Part shown: positions 8,224 through 17,726 of the stretch, piece after piece
Layout: each line of letters begins with the position of its first letter
Numbering within the stretch: position 1 is the stretch's first letter
Assembly: GCF_030530635.1 (NCBI RefSeq)
Contig: NZ_JAUMUL010000016.1
Location: 1 to 49,805, forward strand
Origin: Actinomyces sp.
GTDB lineage: Bacteria; Actinomycetota; Actinomycetes; Actinomycetales; Actinomycetaceae
Direction of reading: 5' to 3'
Length of the DNA stretch: 49,805 nucleotides
Program-made: the position numbers and the translations under genes
The notes under the pieces: generated by a model
Told to the model about the DNA's origin: nothing
What the model saw: only the letters and a program-made list of their open reading frames with translations
The model's database searches: none

Positions 8224-9540
8224 TCAGTCGGCCGACGAGCCGACGATGGGTTCGGTGATGGCGGCGAACTCGCCCGTGCGCGCCTCCCGCAGCGCCTTGG
8301 CTTCCTCACGCTTGACCCGCAGTTTCTCCGCCAACTTCGCACGCTCTGCCTGCGCCAGGCTGGCCCGGTCTGCAGCGGCCTCCTCACCCGGGCGCGGCTT
8401 GGCCAGCAACTGGTCCAAGTCATCGGCGCAGGACTCCAATGAGGTCGTGTGTGCCTCGCCCGCGTCGGCGGACGTACGGGAACGGCCCGTGCGCGGGACG
8501 CCCTCCGGAGGTGTCGGCGCGGATGTGGAGGAGGAGCGGCTGGGCTGCGGGGGCGCAGGTGCCGAGCCCGGTGCGATACGCGAAACGGGCGGGGCGGCAT
8601 ACGGAACGTCGTCGTCCTCGCCCGCGGCCTCCAAGCCACCGAGGCGCGGATCCGACTCCCTGCGAGCAGGCGGTCGAGGGTCGACGGTGCCCTCTGCAGG
8701 TTCCGGCTCACGCATGGGCGGGTCCTCAGGTGCGGTGGCATCGCCGGGGCTGGGTGGCGCCGGCGAGACCGCGGGCGCCTTTGGCGCGGAGACGCCAGCC
8801 TGCTCGCACTGACAGGCCGTACCTTCGGCGCCGTCGACCTGCGGGAAGTTCGCCAGCTTGTCCTGCAGGTGCCGCTTCTCCGCCTCCAGGTTCTCCCGCG
8901 CCGGCAGCTCCCAGCGGGCGCCGAGCGGGGAGGAGAACAGCGTCTCGCGGTCCAGCAGCCGGGTGATGATCGCCAGGCGCGCCCGCAGGTAATCCTCCAT
9001 GGGGATGTGCGCATACTCCTCACGCACGGCCATCCGATAACTCTTGTACTGCTGCGGCTCGACGGCGAGCGCCCCCAGATCCGCATCGTTGAGCGCCTGG
9101 GCGTCAATGTCGTTATTGGCGAGGTTGTGGCGCTTGAGGTTCAGAATGAGTGCGCACACGCGGTCGACCGTGTTGTCGGGAACACCGAGCGCTTGCAGGC
9201 TCTTGGCGGCGTAGGCGGCGGAGGCCACCTCGTCCTCACCGCCGTTGCGCCGGTAGGTGGACTCGCTGGCAGTGGAGAACACGCATCCGTGGTACCAAGT
9301 GGCCAGGCGCATGACATCGGGGTTGTGGGACTCGTCGGCAAGTTCGTCTACGCGCGCCAGCATGTTGATGACGTGCTTTAGGTTGTGGAAATGGCGGTCC
9401 GGGCTCGTCCACCGGGAGATCAGGTCCTCCCCAGTGGTGCGGATCTGCTCCACGGAAGCAGTGGCCCCGACCGCCTTGATACAGCGGACGAAGGCCGGGA
9501 GCAGCCACTGGGGGGCGTCGATCGCGTCCATTTGGCTCAT
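8224..9540 (-). CDS. HD-superfamily phosphohydrolase-like protein (COG4339 type)
   Basis: A 438-residue protein. Residues 1-230 resemble the predicted metal-dependent HD proteins of the COG4339 group: RHFHNLKHVINML (His50-His56), ATWYHGCVF (His84), and LNDADLG (Asp152/154). The classical His-Asp pair is His-Gly here (H84-G85), so metal binding may be altered. Residues 235-345 are a Pro/Ala/Glu-rich disordered segment, and residues 385-430 form a charged helical or coiled-coil tail (RASLAQAERAKLAEKLRVKR). ATG 9540 has GGAGG about 7 bases upstream on its strand. Substrate unknown; the tail suggests a partner protein. Confidence 0.72.
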   Translation of the reverse strand: MSQMDAIDAPQWLLPAFVRCIKAVGATASVEQIRTTGEDLISRWTSPDRHFHNLKHVINMLARVDELADESHNPDVMRLATWYHGCVFSTASESTYRRNGGEDEVASAAYAAKSLQALGVPDNTVDRVCALILNLKRHNLANNDIDAQALNDADLGALAVEPQQYKSYRMAVREEYAHIPMEDYLRARLAIITRLLDRETLFSSPLGARWELPARENLEAEKRHLQDKLANFPQVDGAEGTACQCEQAGVSAPKAPAVSPAPPSPGDATAPEDPPMREPEPAEGTVDPRPPARRESDPRLGGLEAAGEDDDVPYAAPPVSRIAPGSAPAPPQPSRSSSTSAPTPPEGVPRTGRSRTSADAGEAHTTSLESCADDLDQLLAKPRPGEEAAADRASLAQAERAKLAEKLRVKREEAKALREARTGEFAAITEPIVGSSAD

Positions 9541-9681
9541 GAGAAAGCCTCCGAGATGAGATGAAACGCAGCCATGGTAGGACCGTCGGCCGGGAACTTG
9601 AAGCCCCAGGGATGTTCTACCCGCCACCTTTGGGGACGTGGTGTACGCCCAGAGCGATGACGGTGTGAGATGCACCCGCGA

Positions 9682-10544
9682 TCACTGCGCGGTTGGGTTC
9701 ATGACGGTGCTTTCGATCAGTACCAGGTTGCTGAACTGGTCGAGGATGCTCAGAGCTTAGGGGCGGTTGACGATGAACTTGACCGGATCATTTGGCCGTG
9801 CTGTTCCGCCCCTCATCAAGGAGATTTCGGTGAGGGCTCCGGCCACCGTGCCTCCTCCTTGACCATGAGCCGGACTTGTTGGACGGCATGGTCCACGGCG
9901 CCCGGCTGCAGGTCGAGGGTGGGCAGGGCCGGTCGCACCTAGCGGCGTCGTCCATGGATGGCGTCCAGCTGTGCCGAGGCCTGCTGCCAGGTGCCTTCGG
10001 GCAGGTCTGTGGGGGTAGTGCCCTCATCGGGCAGGATCACGTCCATGACGAGTTGGGCGTCGTTGTCCCGCTCCCGGTAGGGCAGGCGTATGGCCTGCCA
10101 GCCGGTGCCCAGCGCGTAGGCGAGGAGGAACTCTTCGTCCATGAACTGGGCGGTGACGGTCGTGCCATCGGTGATTTCGATGCCGGAAGACTTGATCAGG
10201 CCGCCGGTGTGGCGCTTCTCCCACGCGTCAAGGGTCGCCTTCGCGCGGTCGCGGGTGGCGTGTTCGGTGGTGGCCGCATACCACTGGCGGGCGGCGTGCA
10301 GGTAGGACTGCTCTACTGCCGGGTCGTCGTCGACCAGCAGGACCCGGTTGGCGATGTGCAGCAGTGGGGTGTCCGGGATCTGCTCGGGGTCGACGTTATC
10401 GAACTGCGCATCGCTGGGGTCGTAGGCCAGCAGACTGTTGTGCAGTGCCGACCAGGTCAGGTCGCGGACGGGGCTCGAATCGGCCTGCGCGGCCTCGGCG
10501 GTCCGCACGCCGAACAGACCGGGGGCGGCATCGTTACTCACCAT
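9682..10544 (-). pseudogene. Decayed serpin (serine protease inhibitor) gene
   Basis: The frame from 10544 encodes serpin-like segments: LLHIANRVLLVDDD, LDAWEKRHTGGLIKS, FLLAYALGTGWQAIRLPYRE and LVMDVILPDEG. It stops at TAG 9939-9941. The same frame resumes with LPTLDLQPGAVDHAVQQVRL and reaches MVKEE. Restoring one G there gives KEEGTVAGALTE, the canonical serpin hinge of the reactive-centre loop, then PNDPVKFIVNRP, a TAA (9757-9759), and ALSILDQF...VMNPTAQ, matching the serpin C-terminus. The domain after the HTGGLI motif also seems shortened. So the gene carries at least two stops, one frameshift and internal deletions. Intact serpins are known in bifidobacteria and some other actinobacteria. 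Confidence 0.75.
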
Positions 10545-10604
10545 GCAGTCACGCTACGTGCCACAGACGGCAACAAACCATGGACAGTTATGCCCAGCCA
10601 CGCC

Positions 10605-10646
10605 ACTTCTACCGAACTCGGCACGTAACTTCTACCGAACTCGGTG
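10605..10646 (+). repeat. Dispersed 23-bp-period repeat, copy 3
   Basis: ACTTCTACCGAACTCGGC appears, then ACGTAACTTCTACCGAACTCGG, so two full CCGAACTCGG cores lie 23 bases apart (10612 and 10635). It fills the gap between the 3' end of the histidine kinase gene and the 5' end of the serpin pseudogene. Confidence 0.85.
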
Positions 10647-10648
10647 CG

Positions 10649-12319
10649 TTACTGGTGTGCCGGTTCGGCGGCGGACTCGCGCAGGGCGGGCAACTCGATG
10701 TGCACCGTCGCGCCGCCGCCCGGCGTCTGGTCCATCCGTACGCTGCCGCCGTGACGGGCGATGATCGCAGACACGATCGCCAGACCCAGGCCGGAACCGC
10801 CGGTCTCACGATTGCGGGAGGTGTCGGCTCGATAGAAGCGTTGGAACACCTTCTTCGCATCCGCCGGGGCCACGCCCGGCCCGTGGTCGCGCACTTCGAC
10901 CACGACGGTCTGCCCGTGTAGAGTCTGCGCCGCGCTCGGCACCGGGCCGGCTGGGCGCGGACGGCCGGAGGGAGTCCTCACTTCGGACGCGATCGGCCGG
11001 TCCACCGTACCGACCGCGATCTCAACCGGAGAGCCGTCGGGCGTGTGCCGCGTGACATTGCCGAGCAGATTCGTCATCACCTGGGAGAGTCGGTCCTGGT
11101 CGCCCAGAACCATGGCGGGCTGCGCCTCACCGTCGGCGTCATCGAGTGGGATGAGGGCGCATTCGCGGTCGGGGGCGAGCACCATCATGTCCGTCAGCGC
11201 TCCGGCGGCGATCTGTGTCAGGTCGACCGGCGCCATCGCCATCTCACGGCCCTCATCCATGCGGGCCAGCTGCAGCAGGTCGTCCACCAACCGTCCAATG
11301 CGGGAGGCCTCGGACTCGATCCGGCCCATGACCTCCGGTGTCCGCTCGGGCGGCACTCCGCCCATGCGGTACAACTCGCCGTAGCCGCGGATGGCGGCCA
11401 GCGGCGTGCGCAGCTCGTGCGAGGCGTCGGAGACGAAGCGGGTCATGCGTTCCTGGGCCACCACCTGCACGTCGAAGGCCTGCTCGTTCTGCTGCAGCAT
11501 GGTGTTGAGCGCCCGTTGCAAGGAGCCGACCTCCGTTGTCGGCGGCTCGGTGACGGGGACGCGGGCGGACAGGTCGCCGCTGGCGATCTGCCCGGCCACA
11601 CCCTCGATCTGCCGCAGGGTGCGGAAGGAGCGCCGCACCAGGTAGGCGGCGGCCATGGCACCCAGTAGAATCAGGGAGACGTCGGTCAGAGCGACTACCA
11701 GCCGCGTCTGCTCGACCGTCTCCACGACGCCGGTCAGTGGCAGCGCAATGGCGACCACACCGATGTGCTTCCCGGTGCTGCGATCGTCGATCGGCAGCAT
11801 GATGACCCGCCACTGGTGGTTCAGCTGATTGGACTCGACCGTGAACAGCTTGGGGTCAGATGACTGGGCGACCGCCTCAGCGACCGACAATGTCCCGATC
11901 GTGGGAACCCCGTAGTAGGCGGCGGTTTCCGGAGAGATCATCTTCCCGCTCTCACCGCTCAAGTACTGGGCCTCCACGTAATAGGTGGACGGCATGGAGG
12001 CGTCTGCCTCGGAGTTGCTGATACGACTGGAACTGAGCGCAGTCAGTCCCTGGGTGCCGATGGTCTGGGCGGTGGTGCGTAACTGGTCGTCGACCTGACC
12101 CTCCAGGTGATTCTTAAGCAGGGAGGTGACGGCCAGGGACGAGGCGAACAGTCCGACGGTCAGTAGGCCGGTGGTGATCAGGGCGAGGCGGCTGCGCAGT
12201 GGCTGGGCGCGCCACGCCCGTTTGAAAGCGGTCAGCAGATGCCAGCGCCCGCGTCTGATCGGGCGGTGCTGGCGAGCCCTGGGTGGGCGGCGCACCGTGT
12301 TCCGCACGGTGGCGCACAC
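10649..12319 (-). CDS. Sensor histidine kinase (two TM, HAMP)
   Basis: A 556-residue OmpR-partner-type kinase. TM1 is about residues 44-66 and TM2 about 208-229, enclosing an extracytoplasmic sensor of some 140 residues. HAMP follows (about 230-285), then the HisKA H-box with VSDASHELRTPL (His301), and the HATPase N-, G1- and G2-type boxes (VMTNLLGNVTRHTPDG, VEVRDHGPGVAP, GGSGLGLAIV). GTG 12319 is chosen because it follows the response-regulator stop by two bases, typical of a coupled pair. The C-terminal tail ends beside a dispersed repeat. The sensed signal is not evident. Confidence 0.92.
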   Translation of the reverse strand: MCATVRNTVRRPPRARQHRPIRRGRWHLLTAFKRAWRAQPLRSRLALITTGLLTVGLFASSLAVTSLLKNHLEGQVDDQLRTTAQTIGTQGLTALSSSRISNSEADASMPSTYYVEAQYLSGESGKMISPETAAYYGVPTIGTLSVAEAVAQSSDPKLFTVESNQLNHQWRVIMLPIDDRSTGKHIGVVAIALPLTGVVETVEQTRLVVALTDVSLILLGAMAAAYLVRRSFRTLRQIEGVAGQIASGDLSARVPVTEPPTTEVGSLQRALNTMLQQNEQAFDVQVVAQERMTRFVSDASHELRTPLAAIRGYGELYRMGGVPPERTPEVMGRIESEASRIGRLVDDLLQLARMDEGREMAMAPVDLTQIAAGALTDMMVLAPDRECALIPLDDADGEAQPAMVLGDQDRLSQVMTNLLGNVTRHTPDGSPVEIAVGTVDRPIASEVRTPSGRPRPAGPVPSAAQTLHGQTVVVEVRDHGPGVAPADAKKVFQRFYRADTSRNRETGGSGLGLAIVSAIIARHGGSVRMDQTPGGGATVHIELPALRESAAEPAHQ

Positions 12320-12321
12320 GC

Positions 12322-13068
12322 TCAACCCGCCTTGGGTTCGCGCAGCATGTAGCCGACGCCGCGGCGGGTCTGGATCAGCGGAGTGACCGGCTCGCCGTCC
12401 GCCCCGGAGATCTGATCCACCTTGCGGCGCAGGTAGGAGATGTAGGACTCGACGATGGCGGCGTCGCCGTTCCAGTCGTACTCCCACACGTGGTCCAAGA
12501 TCTGGGACTTGGACACCACACGGCCGGCGTTGAGCATCAGGTAGCGCAGCAGCTTGAACTCGGTGGGGGACAGGTCCACCTCCACACCGGCGCGGTGGAC
12601 CTCATGCGCGTCCTCGTCCAATGCCAGATCGGCCACGCGCAATGTGCCGTCGTCCTCGCCCTCCAGGGCGCGGGTGCGGCGCAGGATGGCGCGGATACGG
12701 GCCACGACCTCTTCCAGGCCGAAGGGTTTGGTGACGTAGTCGTCGCCACCGACGGTCAGGCCCTGCACCTTATCCGCCATGTCATCGCGGGCGGTCAGGA
12801 ACAGAATGGGGATGGTCACGTCGCGCTCGCGCAGGCGGCGGGCGACTGTGAACCCGTCCATGTCCGGCAGCATGACGTCCAGCACGATCAGGTCGGGGTC
12901 GGCCTGCTCGGCTCCGCGCAGAGCGCCGTTGCCGTCCGCCGCGGTGAGCACCTCGAATCCGGCGAAGCGCAAAGAGGAGGCGAGTAGATCACGGATGTTC
13001 GGCTCGTCGTCGACAACTAGGAGGCGCGCCTCGTGGGATGTCTGTTGAGAGTCGTGAAAACGGTCCAT
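12322..13068 (-). CDS. OmpR/PhoB-family response regulator
   Basis: A 248-residue regulator. The receiver domain has VVDDEPNIRD acidic residues, the phospho-acceptor Asp64 in LIVLDVMLPDMDG, Thr in FLTARDD, and Lys in VTKPFG. The DNA-binding winged helix at about 145-240 has LSPTEFKLLRYLMLNAGRVV and YISYLRRKVD...GVGYML. It forms one operon with the kinase, 2 bases apart. ATG 13068 gives the usual length; an in-frame GTG at 13083 is a possible alternative. No strong ribosome site is seen for either. Target genes are unknown. Confidence 0.93.
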   Translation of the reverse strand: MDRFHDSQQTSHEARLLVVDDEPNIRDLLASSLRFAGFEVLTAADGNGALRGAEQADPDLIVLDVMLPDMDGFTVARRLRERDVTIPILFLTARDDMADKVQGLTVGGDDYVTKPFGLEEVVARIRAILRRTRALEGEDDGTLRVADLALDEDAHEVHRAGVEVDLSPTEFKLLRYLMLNAGRVVSKSQILDHVWEYDWNGDAAIVESYISYLRRKVDQISGADGEPVTPLIQTRRGVGYMLREPKAG

Positions 13069-13245
13069 GCCGCCACTGTGCACGGCGATTCTGGGAGGCG
13101 CCTGAACGCGGAATGGGAGAGCTGCATGTGTTTCTCCGGCCCTCTTGGCGGGGACCGAGGATGCCGACGGCCGCGCCCAAGCGCCCTTGGAGCGCGCCGA
13201 GCCGACCGCGGCGGCAGGCGCTGTCCGGCACCCGCCACCGACTGG

Positions 13246-13842
13246 TCAGAGGAACTTGAGCGGGTCGAATTCGGCCAGCGGAATGATGCGGACACGCGGC
13301 AGCGCGATCGTGAAGGCATCGACGTCCGTCTCCAGGTCGTAGACGGTCAGACCACGAGACTCCAGGGAGGCGAGCTGCGCATTCAGGAACTCCCGGAAGC
13401 ACAGCACATCCACCTGGCCGCCGGCATCCAGCAGACGCTCCACCTGGGGGACGTAGTCGCCGTCGTGCGAGCCCAGCAGGACGCGCACCGTCTCGCCGCG
13501 CTCGACGCGCTGCGCCAGCGCCTCCAGGGTGCGTTGAATACCGACGTCGACGACCTTCTCCTCCTGACTGCCGGATCCGGCCAGCGGAATGGGCCGGTAA
13601 TCCATGGCCAGCAGCGCCTGGACGAAGCCCATCGGCATGTGCCCCGAGGTGGCGTTGAGGAAGAACAGAGCGCGGGTCTCACCGTCGCCGGCGGAACTGC
13701 TGGAGGCGAGATCGTCGCAGAATGACAGGACGCGGTCCCACCGGGGGCGCTCGTCCGGCTCGGGACGGCGGCCGAGTACGCTCATGCCGAGAGTGGCGTC
13801 GATATTCTCCCCGTCAACGAGAAGATATGTGGGTGTGGTCAT
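13246..13842 (-). CDS. NYN (LabA/DUF88-like) domain protein
   Basis: A 198-residue PIN-like putative RNase. The N-terminal YLLVDGENID carries the first acidic residues. KVVDVGIQRTL carries the second and GSHDGDYVPQVERLL the third cluster, which together form the metal-binding NYN site. CFREFLNAQL follows. The role is inferred to be RNA processing or degradation, with an unknown substrate. It is monocistronic and divergent from the ABC exporter pair. Confidence 0.85.
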   Translation of the reverse strand: MTTPTYLLVDGENIDATLGMSVLGRRPEPDERPRWDRVLSFCDDLASSSSAGDGETRALFFLNATSGHMPMGFVQALLAMDYRPIPLAGSGSQEEKVVDVGIQRTLEALAQRVERGETVRVLLGSHDGDYVPQVERLLDAGGQVDVLCFREFLNAQLASLESRGLTVYDLETDVDAFTIALPRVRIIPLAEFDPLKFL

Positions 13843-13963
13843 GGCGTCATGCTAACGGGCCAAACTTGTGCACTCGCCGAAACGGTGCGCCCGTGACCCC
13901 GGTTGTTCGCTGTCCGAAGTCCGCGGTGAGGGAATGCGGCGGAGATTAGGCCATCATAAGTAC

Positions 13964-15865
13964 ATGAAGAAGATGCGGTTCCCCGCCGACCGACCCGGAG
14001 GCGCGGCGGCCTCCGCTGCCAGTTCGGCGGCCGCCGCTGTTCACCGGCCTCCGCTCGGTACCCGCGCCGGGGTCCGGGCGAATGCGGCCGCCGCAGTGCT
14101 GACCGCCGTCGGCTCCCTGGCCGAGGCCTGGGCGTTGATAGTCGTCGCCCGCGTCCTGGCCCACCTGGTGGCGGCCGCACCGGCCGCCGGCGGTGCAGTC
14201 GTATGGGAGCCGAGCATGTCGGCGTACCTATGGCACCAGCTGGGCGTTGCCGCCGTGGCGGCCCTCGCCTGCGCCCTGTGCGCCGCTGCGGTCCACTTCA
14301 TTGCCCAGGTCGGCGCCGCCACCGAGGAGGGCGCCCTGCGCCGCCAGGTTCTGGCCCACCTGTTCGAACTCGGCCCGGCCCAGGCCTCCGACCGTTCCGG
14401 CGCCACCGTCACCCTGCTCACCGACGGCGCCGAACGAGTGGCCGTCTACCGCCAGACCTTCCTCGTGCCCACCATTGCCGCGATCGCCTCCCCGCTGCTG
14501 GTGCTGGGGCTCGTAGGGTTCCTGATCGACCCGCTCAGTGCCTGCGTGCTGGCGCTGGCCTTCGTGGCGGTCCCGGCGCTGATCGTCCTCCTGCACCGGC
14601 GACTGCGCCGGTCCTCCGCCGCCTCGCGCGCCCAGCGCATGCGGCTGAGCGCCGAGTACCTAGACGCCATTCAGGGCCTGACCACCCTCGTGCTCGCCCG
14701 TGCCGCCGAGCGCCGCGCCGCCGACCTGGAGGTCTTCGGCGAGGCCAACCGCCGTGCGGTGATGCGGCTGCTGGCCGGCAACCAGCTGGTCATCCTCATC
14801 ACCGACGGCCTGTTCTCCCTGTTCCTGGTGACCGCCTCCGCCGCCCTGGCCCTGAGCCGCCTGGCCACCGGTGCGATCGGGCTCGACGGCGCCCTCGCCC
14901 TGGTGCTGACCTCCTTCATCCTGCTCCAGCCGCTGGACCGGGTCGGCGGCTTCTTCTACGTGGGCATGGGCGGCATGGCCAACCAGCGAGCCATGCGCCG
15001 CGTCCTGGCCCGACGTCGCCCGGCCGGGTCGGTGCCCGAGTACGCGGTGGGCGAACAGACCGGCTTCGAGCCGACCCGTTCTGTGGCGACGACGCCGGGA
15101 GGCCGCGGTGCGACGCCGCTGGTGTCCCTCCGTGGAGTCGCCGCGGCTTGGCCGCCCCGCCCCGAGGCCGCGCCCGGCGGGCACCCGGGCGGGCCTCCCG
15201 CCCACCCCCGCCCGGGCCGGGCCGGCACCCCACCGGGACGAACCGGGGACGGTGCCCCGGTGACCGTGCTGACCGGCATCGACCTGGAGGTCGCCGCCGG
15301 CGAGCACTTGGCGGTCGTCGGTCCCTCCGGTGCCGGCAAATCCACCCTCATGGCCCTGATCGCCGGCGACCTGCTGCCCGCCTCAGGGATAGTGCGCGTG
15401 GCGGGCGTCGTCTCCGCCGCCGCCACCCAGGACGCCATCCGCTCCGCCAGCGCGGTGGTCACCCAGACCACCTGGCTGTTCACCGGCACCGTCGCCGACA
15501 ACCTCCGCCTGGCCGACCCGACCGCCACCGAAGAGCGCATGTGGCAGGCGCTCGCGGCCGCCAATCTGGCAGATGAGGTCCGCGCCCTGCCCGAGGGACT
15601 GCACACCGACGTCGGCGAGCGCGGCTCCCGGCTCTCCGGCGGACAGGCGCAGCGGCTGTCTCTGGCGCGCGCCTTTCTCGCCGACCGGCCGCTGCTGCTG
15701 CTCGACGAACCCACCAGCCAGGTGGACCTGGCCGGTGAGGCCCAGATCATCGACGCCATTGAGCGGCTGTCCGCAGGACGTACCGTCATCACCGTCTCCC
15801 ACCGCGCCGCGGCGCTGACCCACGCCGACCGGGTGGTCACGGTCAAGGACGGGGGCCTGCGATGA
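13964..15865 (+). CDS. ABC exporter, permease-ATPase fusion (CydD-like)
   Basis: A 633-residue type-IV-fold exporter half. Six membrane helices span about residues 35-330. A Pro/Gly-rich linker (about 360-425) leads to the nucleotide-binding domain with Walker A GPSGAGKSTL, signature LSGGQAQRLSLARAF, Walker B LLLLDEPTS and the H-loop SHRAA. It pairs with the next gene through an ATGA overlap, as CydD does with CydC, which export thiol compounds. No cydAB lies nearby, so the substrate stays open. ATG 13964 is preferred; upstream in-frame codons read poorly. Confidence 0.85.
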   Translation: MKKMRFPADRPGGAAASAASSAAAAVHRPPLGTRAGVRANAAAAVLTAVGSLAEAWALIVVARVLAHLVAAAPAAGGAVVWEPSMSAYLWHQLGVAAVAALACALCAAAVHFIAQVGAATEEGALRRQVLAHLFELGPAQASDRSGATVTLLTDGAERVAVYRQTFLVPTIAAIASPLLVLGLVGFLIDPLSACVLALAFVAVPALIVLLHRRLRRSSAASRAQRMRLSAEYLDAIQGLTTLVLARAAERRAADLEVFGEANRRAVMRLLAGNQLVILITDGLFSLFLVTASAALALSRLATGAIGLDGALALVLTSFILLQPLDRVGGFFYVGMGGMANQRAMRRVLARRRPAGSVPEYAVGEQTGFEPTRSVATTPGGRGATPLVSLRGVAAAWPPRPEAAPGGHPGGPPAHPRPGRAGTPPGRTGDGAPVTVLTGIDLEVAAGEHLAVVGPSGAGKSTLMALIAGDLLPASGIVRVAGVVSAAATQDAIRSASAVVTQTTWLFTGTVADNLRLADPTATEERMWQALAAANLADEVRALPEGLHTDVGERGSRLSGGQAQRLSLARAFLADRPLLLLDEPTSQVDLAGEAQIIDAIERLSAGRTVITVSHRAAALTHADRVVTVKDGGLR

Positions 15866-17712
15866 GGACATCACCCACAACCGGCCGCACCGCTCCCGCT
15901 TCGGCAACCGGCCCGGATAAGTTGGCCACGCCCCCGAGTGCGGGCCCCGGTGCCGGGGGCGCCTCCGGCGGCCGCCGCCTGCTCGGTTGGCTGCTTGCCA
16001 CCACCCGCCCGGTCCTACCGCCCCTGCTGGGTTCGACGGCCTGCCGGGTGGCCGACCAGCTGGCGGGCGTGTCCCTGTTCGCGTTGGCGGCTCATGCCGT
16101 GGCGGCCACCGGCCTGGCCTTGAGCGCAGGCGGACCGGTGCCGGCGCTCTGGCCGGTGGCAGGTGTCATGGCGGCCCTGTCTCTGCTCAAGGGGGCGCTG
16201 CGCTACGGGGAGCAGTTCCTCGGGCACACGGTCGCCTTCACCAGCCTTGAGCTCTTGCGCGCCGAGTTGTTCCGCGCCCTGGCCCGCCGCGGTCCGCGGG
16301 TGCTGCTCAACGCCCGCACCGGCGACCTGTTGGCCCGTTCCACCAAGGACGTTGACCGCATTGAGGTGTTCTACGCGCATACCTTCGCTCCCGCCGTCAG
16401 TGCCCTGCTGGTGCCGCTGACCGTGCTGGCGGCCATTGGGGTCGGCACTACCTGGTCGGTCGCGGGTGCGGCGGCCGCCACCCTGGCGGCGGGGATCGTG
16501 GTGGTTCCGGTGCTCGGGCAGCGTCTGGCCATGGCGGGCTCGAGGCGCGCCGCCGCCGCCCGCGGGGAACTGACTCAGCACGTCACGGACTCCGTGCAGG
16601 GGCTGGTGGAGGTGGTCGGATACGGGCGTGGCGCCGAGCGCCTGAGGCACACCCGGATTCTCGACGACGCCGTGGCCGCCGCCGCCCGGCCGGTGGCTGG
16701 GGCGGGGGCGCTGCGCCGCGGCGGGGTACAACTACTGGTTCTGGCCGGGCCGGTCGCCGTGGTGGCGGCCGGCGCCGGTCCGGTCGTCTCTGGGGCCGTC
16801 TCGCCCGCAGCGCTGGCCGCCGCGGCGGCCGCGGTTCTGCGTCTGGGGGAGGTGGTGCGTGGCGTGGAGGAGTTGGCGGGTGCTATGGGCACCGCGTTGG
16901 CGGCCGCTGAGCGGGTGCACGCCGTGGCCACTGCCCCCGCGGAGCTGACCGACGGCGCCGCGGTCCTGCCGCACGGCCCAATCGAACTCGCCTGGGAGGA
17001 CATCGACTACACCTACCCGGGGGCCTCACGCCCATCCCTGCGCGGGGTGAGCCTGCACGCCGAGGCCGGGAAGTGGACCTGCCTGGTGGGGGCCTCCGGC
17101 TCGGGCAAGACGACGCTGGCGCGCCTGGCACTGCGCTTGGACGACCCCGCCGGCGGGCGGGTGCGCATCGGCGGCATTGACGTGCGCGAGTTGGCGGCCG
17201 AGTCCCTGCACGAGCGGGTCGCCCTGGTTGGTCAGGAGGCGCACCTGTTCCGTATGAGCGTGGCTGAGAACGTGCGCCTGGCCCTCCCCGGGGCCACGTT
17301 TGAGCAGGTGGAGGCGGTCTGCCGGATCGCCGCGGTGCACGCGGAGGTGGTGGCCCTGCCCGACGGCTATGACACCGTGCTCGGGGAGCGTGGCACCTCG
17401 ATCTCCGGCGGCCAGCGCCAGCGGCTCGCGCTGGCCCGCGCCCTGCTGGCCGAGCCGGACTTGCTGGTGCTGGACGAGTTCACCAGTCACTTGGATCCGG
17501 CCGTGGACGCGCGTGTGCGTGACGGTGTGCGCGACTGGGCGGCCAGGCGTGGGGCGACGGTGGTGGAGATCACCCACCGGTTGCACCGTATCGAGCAGGC
17601 CGATCGGGTTGTCGTCCTCGACGGCGGGCGCGTGGTGCAGGACGGTACGCCGAAGGACCTGTTGGCCGCCGCCGACGGTCCGCTCCTGCGCCTGCGCGCC
17701 CGCCAGGAATGA
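15862..17712 (+). CDS. ABC exporter, permease-ATPase fusion (CydC-like)
   Basis: A 616-residue partner of the preceding exporter half, overlapping its stop by ATGA. The membrane domain spans about residues 30-330 with GDLLARSTKDVDRIEVFY, a phrase typical of CydC-type subunits. The ATPase domain has Walker A GASGSGKTTLARL, Q-loop VGQEAHLF, signature ISGGQRQRLALARAL, Walker B LLVLDEFTSHLD and the H-loop ITHRLHR. Walker B ends in DEF-T instead of the usual DEP-T. Heterodimer with the preceding protein is likely; the substrate is not shown. Confidence 0.85.
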   Translation: MRTSPTTGRTAPASATGPDKLATPPSAGPGAGGASGGRRLLGWLLATTRPVLPPLLGSTACRVADQLAGVSLFALAAHAVAATGLALSAGGPVPALWPVAGVMAALSLLKGALRYGEQFLGHTVAFTSLELLRAELFRALARRGPRVLLNARTGDLLARSTKDVDRIEVFYAHTFAPAVSALLVPLTVLAAIGVGTTWSVAGAAAATLAAGIVVVPVLGQRLAMAGSRRAAAARGELTQHVTDSVQGLVEVVGYGRGAERLRHTRILDDAVAAAARPVAGAGALRRGGVQLLVLAGPVAVVAAGAGPVVSGAVSPAALAAAAAAVLRLGEVVRGVEELAGAMGTALAAAERVHAVATAPAELTDGAAVLPHGPIELAWEDIDYTYPGASRPSLRGVSLHAEAGKWTCLVGASGSGKTTLARLALRLDDPAGGRVRIGGIDVRELAAESLHERVALVGQEAHLFRMSVAENVRLALPGATFEQVEAVCRIAAVHAEVVALPDGYDTVLGERGTSISGGQRQRLALARALLAEPDLLVLDEFTSHLDPAVDARVRDGVRDWAARRGATVVEITHRLHRIEQADRVVVLDGGRVVQDGTPKDLLAAADGPLLRLRARQE

Positions 17713-17726
17713 AGGGGTACGTGCCG

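Noticed and set aside
9816..9938. Separate 40-codon gene directly after the TAG at 9939
   Set aside because: It fits better as the continuation of the decayed serpin frame.
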